Source of the DNA: Heliocidaris erythrogramma
Taxonomy: Eukaryota > Echinodermata > Echinoidea > Camarodonta > Echinometridae
Direction of reading: 5' to 3'
Assembly (NCBI GenBank): GCA_025617745.1
Contig: CM046857.1
Coordinates: 22,473,081-22,537,080 of the forward strand
Length of the DNA stretch: 64,000 nt
Positions 46,601 through 60,000 of the stretch are shown here, piece by piece. Under the pieces are notes generated by a model. The model saw only the letters and a list, made by a program, of their open reading frames with translations, was not told the origin of the DNA and did not search any database. Within the stretch, counting starts at the first letter, position 1. The number at the start of each line of letters is the position of its first letter. The translations under genes and the position numbers were made by a program.

Positions 46601-47990
46601 CTTGCGGACTAAGCCCTTTTTTATACAACATCAGGTTTCACTTTACCTGTATGACATGTCAAAAAAAATAACTTTTTGAAAGTTTTACAAAAAATAATAT
46701 AGAACAACATCATTCTTTCAACTACAGATTTTGTTTATGCGTATTCTGCCCAAATTTTGATCGCAATCAATAAATGTTACAAATTTTGAATGTATTATCT
46801 TGCTTGGGGAAAAAACATGTAAAGGTGAAAATACAGAGGTTAATATACTTGTGAATAACTTGATTAAAAGTGATCTCATAAACTCTTGCCATAAACATTA
46901 TAAAAGAAGATAAGGGATAGGAATACGAATCATGCAGCACTCACACTATGAACACGATGACAAAGAGAGCGGACAAAATATACAGCTCCTTATTGTACCC
47001 TCCACAATTGCTCTGCTAGACAAAAGAACATCCCTTCATTACTATTATGTAAAATAAGCAGAACAGGTGAATATGCATGTGACACTTGTTCTACATATTT
47101 TTACATAATAGCAATGAAGGGATGTTCTTTTGTCTACCAGGGCAATTGCGGAAGGTACAATGAGGAGCTGTATATTTTGTCCGCTTCTTTGTTCGCCATG
47201 TTCATAGTGTCAAGCTACAACAAAGCAGAATGCGCACATGTGCACTTATGTTCAAACGTTGTGAAGTTATCCCCTAATGGAACAAGAGAAGATAAACCTG
47301 ACAAACCCGAGAATTACCGGACCTAATTATCTTGTAAGAACCCAGCTGTTGAAAACCTGTTTGAAATGTTTGACAACTACAAGATAAAGCGCTAGTATAT
47401 TGCACATTCAAAATCTTTTGATAATCATTCAACCCCGAATCTCTGACGATGTGTGATTTTACATGTTTTGGGGAAAAGATCAAATGCTCCGTCTGATCAT
47501 ATTATTATATTTGGATAATTACCGAGCATATTAAAGAAAAATGTATAACCTATCGGACCAGCAGATAAGTTTAAAGAAAGTGTTTGTTTTTTCAGTTCTC
47601 CTCCAGATACATGGATGATCGGTACTATCGGGGAGTTGATATCATGGAAGTTCAGTGAGTTTGTATTCCTCTATATCTTTGAAGAAGCAAAACTGTTTAT
47701 TAACTGTTATTATTCATGCAAAGACGGATGAAGCAAGCAATAGCGAAGGCAGAGGGTGGGTGGGGTGGGGGGGTGTTTGTGGGTGAGGGTGCGTTTGTTT
47801 AGCATTATGTCCGAGGACATTTTCGGACAGAGAACAAAAAAAAATCATGACAACAATGGTCCTCGGAAGCCGGACAATAGTCCTCGAACGTCGAACAATG
47901 AATTTATGCCTTATTCCGTCGACTGTCCGAGGACGAGTAACAATAGAGGAACAATAGTTGTCCTCGGAAGTAAAGCCATGTAAACGTGCT

Positions 47991-48021
<31 letters not shown>

Positions 48022-51000
48022 GTGTTTTGAGTTGTTTTTTTTTTTTGGGGGGGGGGGGGGGGACGGCATTCGGGCATCTCTCAGTAAGTCCATACATTAC
48101 CTCCTACCCATTTTCTCTACATTCTTTTTTTCTTCTTTTGGGGAAAACACTTTCCAATGCGTGTTTCCTCAATGATGAAGATAACTTAAAGCGAAATGGG
48201 CTGACAGGCCTAGGGTTCTGTAAGCATGCATGAGAAGATTTTGAAAGTAAAATCCTAATGAAACAATGGCTATGCTTTTGCTATTTTTTAAAATATGGTT
48301 TAATACATTTATCATGATACATACAGCTAGATTTTCCAGGTGTTAGAGTACCCCTTTACCGGAGATTTTGGGAACACGCATGCGGTCCCTTCGACCTCCG
48401 AGTGGGGGGGGGGGGGGGGGGGGGTACTTATACTTAGTACTTATACTTTCTGCAGACAGAATATCGAGTATATTGTAAAAGCATTGGGAATTCATGCCAA
48501 TAAAATATATACATCCATAAGTCTGTCTGGATGTAAAAATCAAATTTCACAGCTAAATTTGTCAATATACCCTTCTTTTGTGAGGTGTGCCTGTGAAGCT
48601 AATGTCATATCAAATATTAATTATTAAATTGATCCCCAAATATTAATTATTGATGAACACCATTCGCACTCAAGTTGACAAAGCGATCAGCGAAGAAACG
48701 AAGTCACGTCTCATCCAAGCGATTATCGACGCAGTGAAAGAAGAGGTTACCAAGCAGATTTACGAGGCCGTACAGTTGGATCTTCACAAATACACGGAGG
48801 AAATAGCAACCCGTCAATCCTCGGTAAATGACCTCTCAAGACAGGTGAAGGAAATCCAGCGTTTGTGTGAAGAACAGGGCCCCGTCTTATAAAGAGTTGC
48901 CATAGATTGCAAATACTTTGCAGTTGATAATTATCAATCGCAATTCTGTACTTAGGGGATAGGAGATTGAAAATTTGCGATTGATTGGAAGACTTGCAAT
49001 CGATTCGAGTGTGTGTGTGTAATTGGGTTTTTACAGACGTGTATCAATCAGATATGATTATTTACGTCTGGGACCGACCTTTAACGTCACCATCCGAAAG
49101 ACGTGATTCAGTCTCGAACCTGGGTCCGCTGAATCAGTTTATAACTTCCACTGGTAGCTGGATTACAGGCGCACGCCACAACGCCCAGTTCAATCGATTC
49201 GAATCAATCGCAACTCTTTATAAGACGGGGCCCAGGAGCAGTACTCGCGTAGGCAATGCTTTCGTTTTCATGGTATCGCGGAAGGAAAGAACGAAAACAC
49301 AGATCAGTTGATCATTGATGTCGTCAGTCGCAATCTCGGGATCAATCTTAATCCTTGGCACACTGATCGTAGCCATCGAGTCACACCAACATCACGACTG
49401 TCAATGCTATAAACGGAAAGAAGATCTCCATCACAAGCCTTCCATATATTGATTCCAAACTGTATAGGCTTATTTCCTTGGTTTATGCCTCTGAAATATC
49501 CCTGTCTTTCTTGTGCGAAAGCAGTCAGAAATAATAAAAATGCTGTTAATGTGAACTATGTAATAGTTGGATTCATCTTTCATTTTCCTGTTTAAATCTG
49601 ATTTTTTTCAATTCTGCTCAAGATTGGATTTGTAGAAAGTGCATTTTTTTTAAATCTCAGATTCAGATTTTATTGACTTTTTTCAATTATTAACATAATT
49701 AACATAATACTGTAGTGCATAACATAAAATGAATACAATAATAACAAAATATAACAATGATGTTTTTCCATAGATATGGCACAATATGAAATATCAATAA
49801 GTAAAAAAACAATTATGATGCTCATATCGATGGAGGAATAGACAGTAATATACTGTATCTTCAGATGATCAGTCAAATCCAGTCGTAAAATGTTTGCCTT
49901 CATAATGATCATGATAACCCAGTTTCAGTTAAGCTCAAACAATAAATTATATGAAAAGGCTACGAAAATGATACAATTAAATGTTCGAAGTTTATTGCGA
50001 AATATTGATGAAATAAGTATAATATTCAACGAATATCTAATTGATATCGCAGCTGTCAATGAAACCTGGTTGGACGATTCCGTTATGAACAGTGAAATCG
50101 ATATTAATCAATACAAAATTGTTCGTAAAGATAGTGGGGGTGTAGCCGTTTATATACGTGATAGCCTCGATTTATTGCCTCAAGTGAATAAATATCATGT
50201 ATGTGCATCATTCTCTTAGTATCACTTAGTCTAGTTCTGGACTCTTTTTATTGATTTTTTTATTCGCCGACTATACGCGATAAGCCGAGTGATGGCGCGA
50301 TCCCGAGAACCTGTTGGCCCCGAAAAAAAAAGAGTCCAGTGCAATTGCTCCACGCTGACGACTTTCCCTGAGATTTTTCAGGGAGAGCAATTAAAATTGG
50401 CCGCACCTCCCCAGCTAAAGCGCTAGTGAACTTTGGACCCCTGACGTCAGCGTGGAGCAATTGCACTGGACTCTTTTTTTTCGGGGCCAACAGGTTCTCG
50501 GGATCGTGTCATCACTCGGCTTATCGCGTATAGTCGGCGAATAAAAAATCAATAAAAAGAGTCCAGAACTAGACTAAGTGATACTAAGAGAATGATGCAG
50601 ATACATGATATTTATTCACTTGAGTACATAAATAATTGCACGACTATAGTACCCGCGTATACTGATACTTCATCTGTAGTCTAATTGATCTGATGGTTAC
50701 GTACAGGACTGATCCAGTAAAGACATCTGGCGTTATAAATATTGGTTTAAGTGATCATTCAATGAATTATGTTGTTTGGGGATTACCTTTTACTCACCAT
50801 ATTCCTCGTATTATACCTTATAGGAAAATGAAAGGTATTGACATTGTAAATTTGTGTGAGCGGCTGGAAAATCAACCTAGACATATTGATGAAGCTGTTC
50901 AGTTGTGGGAAGATTATTTGATGGTAGTGGTAAATTCTATCATGCCCGTTAAGTCAAGAAGAATTAAAAAGAAGTTTTCTCCATGCATATAACTTCTGAA

Positions 51001-54000
51001 ATTATGAATTTATTAAAAAAATGTGATGAAGCCCCCTCCCCCGAAAAAAAAGGATTGAAAAGAGAAAAGATAATGATACTATGAATTGTTATCGAAAATT
51101 AAGAAATAAAGTAATAAGAAAAGCTGAAAGAAAATATGTTGATAAAATTACCTCTGCAATGGGGAGATATACTGTGGTTTGGAAGGTTTTGAAAACTGTT
51201 TTACCGACATCTCGTAGTTAAAGTAAAAGTACTGAAGCCGATGTAAAGCCCCGGCCACACAGCGCTTTACGGCTTAATCACGGCCAAAACACGTCAAAAA
51301 GTGGTCTCCCGTGAAGCAGACGATGTTGTTCGCGTTGATGTCGAGTTTAAGACGAGCTACGGTCGATTTATAGACGTGGCAGGACGCGGGGAAAAATCGG
51401 AACGGCGTCGGACGCGGCAAAAAGTTTTGAACTGCTCAAAATTTTAGCCCGCGGACAACCACGGGCGGCCCACGTGGTAAAGACGTGCAACACACGTGAA
51501 ACACACGTGATAATTCGTGTTCCGGCAGTGATTCAAACTTTGGGAGAAGCGGTAAGACGCGAAAGTTTAGCGGTCTGTCACGGGCAGAGCACGGTCATCG
51601 GACGGGTGTTACGCGTTGGTATCACGGGAAATAGCGTGTGTTTAGCGGCTTATCACTGACAAATGGATTTTTCCGCGTACTTTTTTAGCCTTACACGTGG
51701 CTGGACGTGGCTGGACGTGGTTAGACGTGCTTAGGCAGTGCTTCAGCAGTGGAACAGCCGCCGACGGCCATACCCCGTACAAAGCACGGCCAAACCAAAA
51801 TTGACCAAAAATTACCACTTACGACCACGTCCACCAGATTTTCATAACTTTTTGTACGTGATTTAGACGTGGAGTGCTGTGTGACCGGGGCTTAACTGAA
51901 TCGGCCTTATGCCAAAAGGGCCATATCACTGTATAAAGTCTATGTGTTCAGGCCCTTTTGTCATAAGGCCGTATTATGAGAGCTATTGGTTCAGAATTAG
52001 CCTCTACTTTTCATGATTATACTCCTTCAATAATGATGAAGTTCGTGTAAACAGTAATGCTTAGTTCACGTTTTATTTAGTCACATACGATGATGATGTT
52101 CGGAAAGAGCTAATGAAATGGAAAGAAAATATTTCTTTGGGTTTAGATGACATTTCATCCAAAATTCTAAAAATGTGTGCCCCTGTTATTGTTCCGTATC
52201 TTACACATAATAGATCATTTCTCGAGAATAAATTTCCAAACCAATGGAAAAAGTCAAAAGTTGTTCCTATTTATAAAACGGGTATTAAAATTCCACCAAA
52301 TAACTTTCGACCAATTTCAATATTACCCATGGTATCAAAATTGCTTGACAGTTTTGTTCAGCGGCAGTTAGTATCAGTATTTTAGAGAAAAAAATAAAAC
52401 CTTTATCAACAGTACAATTTTTTAGGAGTAAACACTCAACATTAACGTCTTTGGTTAAGATTGCATATGAATGGATGAATGTTGTTGATCAGGGAAAATA
52501 TACAGTAGCAGTGTTCATTGATCTGAAAAAAAAGCGTGCGATTGCGTTGATCCTAACTTGCTCCTCGTAAATTATATAATATCGGTATCTCTGAAGAATG
52601 TTTGCAATAGGTTAATAATTAATAGGTTTATTTCAACTTCTGTTGACTCGACTCTTTCAGCTCCATTGCCAATTTCTGTTGGTGTTCCACAGGGGTGAAT
52701 TCTGGGGCCTCTGCTATTTATTATTTTCATCAATGATTTGCCTTAATATGCGACTTTTTTTTCAATTCAGCTTTACGCCGACAACACTTATTTATTTTTT
52801 CTGATTTGGATGTTGATAATATTAGAAATAAACTAATTTATCATTTATCATTTATTTATAAATGGATGTGCAATAATAAGTTGACACTCAATTTTGATAA
52901 AACTGTATCTTTACTCAAGACACATGTTAAGTAAATGTAATACATTAAATGTAAATATTTATGATATTGCAATACAACAGTCTAAATGTGTTAAATATCT
53001 CGGATTTATTATCGACAATGACCTAAAGTGTGATGCCCATATTGATAAGTTATGTATAAAGAGGGTTGGGAACTTAGTAGCTAGACTTCATTATTTTGTC
53101 AATGAGTCAAAGTTGAACTTGATTCATAAAGCGATTTTATCGCCCTTTTCAGCTCACCTGAGCCTAAGGCTCGAGTGAGCTATTGCGATGGAAATTTGTC
53201 CGTCGTCCGTCGTGCGTCGTCCGTCGTCCGTTAACTTTTTACATTTTCATCTTCTTCTCCAAAACCCATGATCGGAATTCAACCAAACTTGGTAGGAATC
53301 ATCCTTAGGGGTAGGGGACCCAAAGTTGCTAAAATGGTACATGTGGCCCCCAGGGGGGCCCAGGGGGAGGGCCCCCAATTGTAAAAGCTATGTAAATTTC
53401 AAACATCTCCTTCTCCAGAACCAGGTATAGCTCAGACTTGGTATTGTGTATGGAGATACCTCTATAGATGAAGAATGAATGTTGTTCATGAAATTTCTCT
53501 GAGTGGCCCTATAGGGGCCCTGTGGGGGTAACATACTGGAGGGGGGGGGGGCGCTGCCAGGCAAAATGTACATTCTGATCTTCTCCTCCAAAACACATGA
53601 TCGGAATTCAACCAAACTTGGTAGGAATCATCCTTAGGGGTAGGGGACCCAAAGTTGCTAAAATGGTACATGTGGCCCCCAGGGGGCCCAGGGGGAGGGC
53701 CCCCAATTGTAAAAGCTATGTAAATTTCAAACATCTTCTTCTCCAGAACCAGGAATAGCTCAGACTTGGTACTGTGTATGGAGATACCTCTATAGAAAAA
53801 TGAAAGTTGTTCATGAATTTTTTCTGGGTGGCCCTATAGGGGGTCTGTGGGGGTAACATACTGGAGGAGGAGGGGGGGGGGGGGGGAGGGGGAAAGTTGT
53901 CCGCCATCCATAAACTTTTTACATTTTCAGCTTCTTCTCCAAAACACATGATTGGAATTTAACCGAGCTTGGTAGGAAGCTCAGACTTGGTATTGTGTAT

Positions 54001-57000
54001 ACAGATACCTCTATAGATGAAGAATGAAAGTTGTTCATGAAATTTTTCTGGGTGGCTTTATAGGGGCCCCTGCACCAGATGTGACTTGATCCACCTCAGG
54101 TGAGCGTCGTGCCCCCTGGGGCTCTTGTTTTTTACTATGCTGTTATTTTAATTCGTGTGATCGAAATATATGAACATATCTCTAATGCGCAAATTCATTC
54201 AGTTTTTAGATGGTCGTCTCTCGAATCCAGGCCTAAGAAAAATTTAAATGTATTAGTCTTTAAATGGTATGTTATCCTCTAGCATGAATGATATGTTTCA
54301 ACCACGTTCTAATACTTACTCAATACGCAATTCTGGTAACTGTGCTCTCCCTATAAGCCTAGAACTGAATACTGCCGACGAACTATATAGAGGCTCAATC
54401 CAATAATGCTTTTCCACATACTACAGAATTATTATGAAGTGTTAACACATTCAGAAAGGGTTACAAAATATTATTCCAGGCATTTTGTAGCTGATCAGGT
54501 ATGTTATTTAAATGTACGCTATTTTTAAAGCTTTCTCTCTTCTATATCTTGTAAATATTTTTCTCACTTTTTCCTGTCATTACTGCAATTCGTTTCTTTC
54601 ACTATTGTAAGTTGTTAGCCTTTTTTCTGTTAATATATATTTACATTTGTTCTATGTCTAAAGAACCCCTCTGTAAAACAGTAATGTTATAGCAACAACG
54701 CTGAGTAGGGCCATCCCTCCGTCTTTTTTTTAAAATCAGTTTGTTTTCATGATTGTGAATGTATTATTATTTGTTGTTTTAATTGACCGAAAATAAATAC
54801 AATACAATACAAGAGGAATACACGTGTAGCCCAGTGGCCTTTTCTGCAATGTCCCCTGCCCTACAGTTGTGTGATACTGTCTTGATACTTGTTTGCTCTA
54901 CTTTTCTGCACATGCAGACAAGGGAGTATCATTATCTCGTTGAGAGTTGGATTCAAGGTGCCTAGAGGAAGTCCTGCTATCCTGAATATCCTTAAGAGTT
55001 TTACGAATGAGCTGGAAAATGCTGCGATGCTCATTTCGACAAATGTTACTGTGGACATCCTGACAAGTAAGCTATTCGGGAGAGACAGAAAGTAGCTTTT
55101 AATGGTGTGTCAATATGACATGTAAAAAGCTGAGATTAATTACTACAATGGTGGTGTAATAATTGAACTGATGGATACTTGGTTACTAATCTTACAACAT
55201 CAGATCTAAGATTGATATGTAATCAGCTCCCAAATCAGGAAAGACCTGCAGTTGGTGCAAGTGGGGTGGACATAGTCACCATAATTTAACCCTGGGCAGT
55301 AGAAGAGTTGCTAAACAAAATGGTACTTGAAGAAGCAGGTAGAGTGACAGTCTTCGGCATATATTTATCTAAAATTTCAACTTGAAGCAATAGGCAATTT
55401 GAAAAGGGTAAAATATGATATGATTGGCCCTCATATAAAAATGGGTAAAAGTCTCGTTTAAGGGCACTTCATGCCTTTAACAGGCTTACACACATTTCCG
55501 CGAAACTTTGCACAGGTTTAGTAAACATCCTGTAGATACTGCCTATGAAATTTAAAAGTCATAAGTTCTATAACTTCTTTGTAAGACATGAAAATCTTGC
55601 TTTTGTCGCAGAGGACCTATTAAGACATCAACGCAAGTACATGTACTGGTAAAAAAAAATGTCTTCGAGTCGAAAAAAATGAAAGTGTTACCAAATTGTT
55701 GTTATTCCTTACTTAAAAGCAAATTACAATCCTTTGCACGTCCGCACAAGTTTTCCAATTATAATTCTTTTGTAATTTATTGCATAGGCTACTCACACAA
55801 CTTCAAGATTGTAGGCTGCAATAGGAATGAGGTACCTTTAAGCAGATGTGCTGTAAAGGTGGGTTTTCACGGGGCACGCAAACAATTCACAAAGGATGCA
55901 AATGTCGAATAAATGGCAAAGTCCAACATTCGTGTTTTAGGCTCCAAAAAATTGCCAAACTTGCGCGGGGGTTCTTAAATGTCTGGAAAGCTTCGTCATA
56001 TGCGCACGACCTACCGAAGCAAACGCGAGCCTTTCACGTCGAGGCCTCTACTAATTTGCCTACCGTTCGCGACGATTAATTTGCGAATGTCACGAAGTAT
56101 TTCCGAATTTTTCGCGAGCTACACAAAAACCGACGCTTTCACGAATGTGTGCGAAGGTTTTGCTCATGCGACATTCTTATGGAGTTCGTGCGAAGTTCTC
56201 CCGAGCGTTTGGCGCACGTTTACCGCATGTTTGCCGCAAAGCGCATGGCCGAGGTGTCTGACTTCATTCTGCGACTAGACAGGGAACTATTCTCGAAGAG
56301 ACCGATCAACTCAATACAGCTGTCAACTCAGGTTCGCAATTTTAGTCTCGTGTTCTTCGTGCATGTGGACTGGCCATAGCTCTTTAACGTTACACACGAC
56401 ATTCGCAAATACGTTGTGAGAACTATATACGCACAAACTGCGCAGGAATGGATTTACGGCTCCATTTTTGCGACACATTCGGAGAAAATCTTCTCCGAAT
56501 TAATGTTGGATTTTGCCATTTCATCTCACATTCGCATCCTTCGCGAATCATTCGCGTGCCCCGTGAAAACCCACCTTAAGTATGGCGGCACCGATACCTC
56601 AAATATTCGGTTATTGGGGATCATTATCGTTATCAGTGTGGTGTGACCATCATCTGCTCGAGGTATACATATATTCTAGAAATTCAAATTCTTCTCTTCT
56701 TTAAATGGAATTCCAGAATATCCATACTTGGAAGGAAATTGATATCAAATACAATTTTAGTGTAAACATAATTCTGTACATTTACATATTCATTTCCCCC
56801 TTTTTTCAATTGTTATTAATAGGTCTATGTTAAGTGTTCCTTGCTCCTGATTCAGCTAGCTCTCGTAAGTGGTGTAGTAGCGTTCTCTTCTGCCCGTTTT
56901 GCTGGTCCGGAATCTCTGCTTGACTGCCCATCTGTCCTCTTAATATAAGCGGAGTCTGACTTGGCTCGCGTCGAGTCCACTACTAGACTAGTCCCCTCAT

Positions 57001-60000
57001 AACTTGTGTCGTTTGGCATCCGACGAGGATAATCCTAACATAGCCTTGAATATAATACAGTGCGTCCCAGAAAAAAACACGAAACCGAGGCTTCTCGATG
57101 TTTCATTATATCTTAATCACAATTATGAGTAATACATATTTCTAAAGCTTAGATCCTCTTCTTTCATTTGATGCCACTCATATGATGCATACTTCACGCA
57201 TCAGTGAATAAAGACAATATGAAGCGGGGCTACCAAAAAGTCGTTTGGCCATTGATATCTGAATTTCAAAGAGATAATAACATTTCTATAAAGTTCATTT
57301 TCTGCCCTTTCATATGACACCTCCATCGGGAAAAATGAGCCAGGGATGACAAAGCTCTGTTGGTGTAAAGTGATGCTTGCATTTCCATGATTTATTAAAC
57401 AAATCCGTTAGCACTGGCTGCCTGTCCTAGCAATAAATTAGGAAGACAAAAGACTTCATGCATGGCTGATCGCAACAGAATGAAGTGGTGAGTACAAAAT
57501 GATAAAAGCTGATTGATAATGAGGTGGGTTTTCAAACCTCTTTGACAATGCAGTTAACAACAGAGCAACGAGTATTTTTGGTAATAGAATGGAGACGATC
57601 TGGGAGCCTTTAAAGGTTTACTAAATTAGAGAGAAAATGGGTGCTCTTTCCATGTAGTTTTGCCTTCTAATCACGAATCTGCCAATCGATTGTCCAAATT
57701 ATGTCTCGTTTTGGCGAAAAAGGGGGAAAAGTAGAGGTTTTGGGACCGTTCCTTAAAACTCGTGAGCTGATTGGCTAACCCCCAAGTGACGTATGAAAAG
57801 TAAGAGGCACAAGATCTGCAGGCTGCAGCATATAATATTGTACACAGAATGCGGTATTTGACCCCTCTGTTCAACGGACAATTTATGAAAAAAGGAAATT
57901 AATCAATATAATCTTAGGAGTGAATAATCAGCAATATATTTTCTACAAGATCAGAAAACGCTTTTGCCCAAATATACAGCTCTTGTTTTGTTTTTAGCTT
58001 TTCTTTTGAACAATGTTCTCATCCATTTGAGCTTGCCGAAAGAAAGTTTTGCATTGGTCATAAACGCGTGCACAGCCGTTTTATGCGTCTGTATCATGGT
58101 CTGTATGTACAATGTCATACACATCTTTATAGTATGGCAGTGACTACGTTCCCCTCGTACATAGCGACTGGTGAACGCTTTTGTTTTGTTTATTTCACTT
58201 ACGGCTTTTTTTTTTTTACTTCGCTTCATATAGTACGTTAGTACTGACTTAGATTTTGGCTGAATTCGAGTAACTTATATAGAGAGAGGAAAAGTGCCCG
58301 CGATTCCGAGTTGGAGGACTTTTCTGAGCCATGCAGATACGAACTCTGATTTATCAGATGATTTATCAGACCCCGAAGGCAAAGAAGCTCGAGTGGCAAG
58401 GGGAAATTCGACCATATTATACGTTTGAACCCCTCGCAGAATACGGTGAAGGGCCGTGGGTGAAGTAACTCCAGGGAGCTCCAACGCGTTGGAGCTCCCT
58501 GGAGTTACGGGTGAAGTAGACCGAAAATTCTGTCTCTCGTTCGTTAGGTCGAGCGAGCGAGAGACAGAATTTTCGGTCTACGGGTGAAGCTGCTGCAGCT
58601 GCTGTCGTTGAAAAACAGATTGGCAGACCTGACTCCAAGTCTGATCGTTGGAATAACTGAATCTTTTAGCTAGCTTATCCTTCTCTTCATGCCAAATTCG
58701 GAATACAGGCCAGGATCCTCAAAATCATCTTCGGCAAAGTAATCGCTGCAGATTGTACTCCACTCACTTGGCCGGCCCTTGCCACTCTGCCCGCGTGAGC
58801 TTTACCTTTGCGACCCACAATTTCCGTAGATTTTCATCTCTAATGATATAGGCTTACATCATCTTTAGTGGTCTTGCTACAGCCCGCAACTATACACCGA
58901 TTAGGCATTATTGATGAAACTGTGTCCCAAAATCAAAGTTATTGTGAGGAATTAAACACACGAAAATATGCAATGCAAGTGGTCGATGGGGTGAATATCA
59001 TGCTCGGCACCGGGCTGGACCTGCCGGGGGCCTCCGGGCGCGCACGGTATAGGTTAGTGGAATATTTCCCCTTACTTTTCATGCGTCACAGATCACGTGA
59101 TTACGATGTCGCTTCGATGGGTTTTTTTTAGGGGCGGGGCTTATGACTGTGTAAATCAGCAAAAATGTACTTTTCAAATGATTATAAAATATGAATGAAT
59201 GCATAAAAAAATTGTGTGATGGATATTTTTTGGCTCCTGATGACACCTTCCTACGAAAAATGGGCAATAATTTTTTGATTTTAGTGACCCTTTAATAAAT
59301 CATGGAAATGCAAGCATCAATTTACACCAACAGAGTTTTGTTATCTCTGGCAAATTTCTCCCGATTGAGGTGTCATATGAAAGGGCAGAAAATGAACTTT
59401 CTAGAAATGTGATTATCTGTTTGAAATTCAAATTGGTCAAACGACTTTTTGGTAGCCCTGCTTCATATTGTCTTTATTCATTCATGCGTGAAGTATGTAT
59501 CATATGAGTGGCATCAAATGAAAGAAGAGGGTCCAAACTTTACAAATATGTGTGATTTATTAATCATAATTGTGATTAAGATATGATTAAACATCGATAA
59601 ATGTCGATTTCGTGTTTTCATGGACGCACTTTATATATCCATAACGGAAGATGGCTCACTCTATCCCGACTGGTTAGAGTACCGACTGGTTAGAGTACCT
59701 ACATGAAGAGAGTAGCGACAACTCATGATTTGAACGTCACTTTGTTTCCTCTGCTATGCCAAATTTCTATTCAATTCAGATGAGCACCTGGGTGTTATCA
59801 ATAGAAAGAATCCAAACGCCATATTGTTTCCCGAAAAGTCAGACGTCTATGTCGCTACTCTCTACATAAAGGTACTCTACGACTGGTAGCCGATGGAGAT
59901 TATCCTAACAGCTACCACTGGGCTTCCAAAATCATGTCTCCTCGAGGAAAGATTTTAACCCTATATTTAAAACAGTATCTTAATCACTATTTCCTGTATT

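Larger units (their letters stand above)
49969..53145 (+). pseudogene. LINE ORF2: endonuclease and reverse transcriptase, broken
   Basis: APE-type endonuclease blocks: [23 protein letters not shown] and, after the [14 protein letters not shown]. Reverse transcriptase blocks: [37 protein letters not shown] (52100-52380), VFIDLKK (52512), VGVPQG then a stop, [13 protein letters not shown] (52680-52745), LYADNT (52770; second catalytic Asp changed to Asn), [13 protein letters not shown] (52990). Several stops and frameshifts. The frame ends where the next repeat begins. Confidence 0.85.
48600..54812 (+). mobile_element. dead CR1/jockey-type LINE split by five later insertions
   Basis: In order: ORF1 remnant (48650-49450), ORF2 with endonuclease (49969-50200, 50700-50800), linker and reverse transcriptase (50990-53145), C-terminal part (54270-54400) and an AATACAATACAAT tail ending near 54812. 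Foreign pieces sit at 48878-49232, 50227-50576, 51247-51892, 51904-51972 and about 53150-54126. All lie in intron 6 of the SEA/EGF gene. Clade assignment is from motif style only. Confidence 0.8.

Noticed and set aside
49085..49200. Possible tRNA or exon inside the MITE (TCGAACCTGGGTCC)
   Set aside because: No cloverleaf can be formed and the segment is bounded by the MITE's inverted ends.
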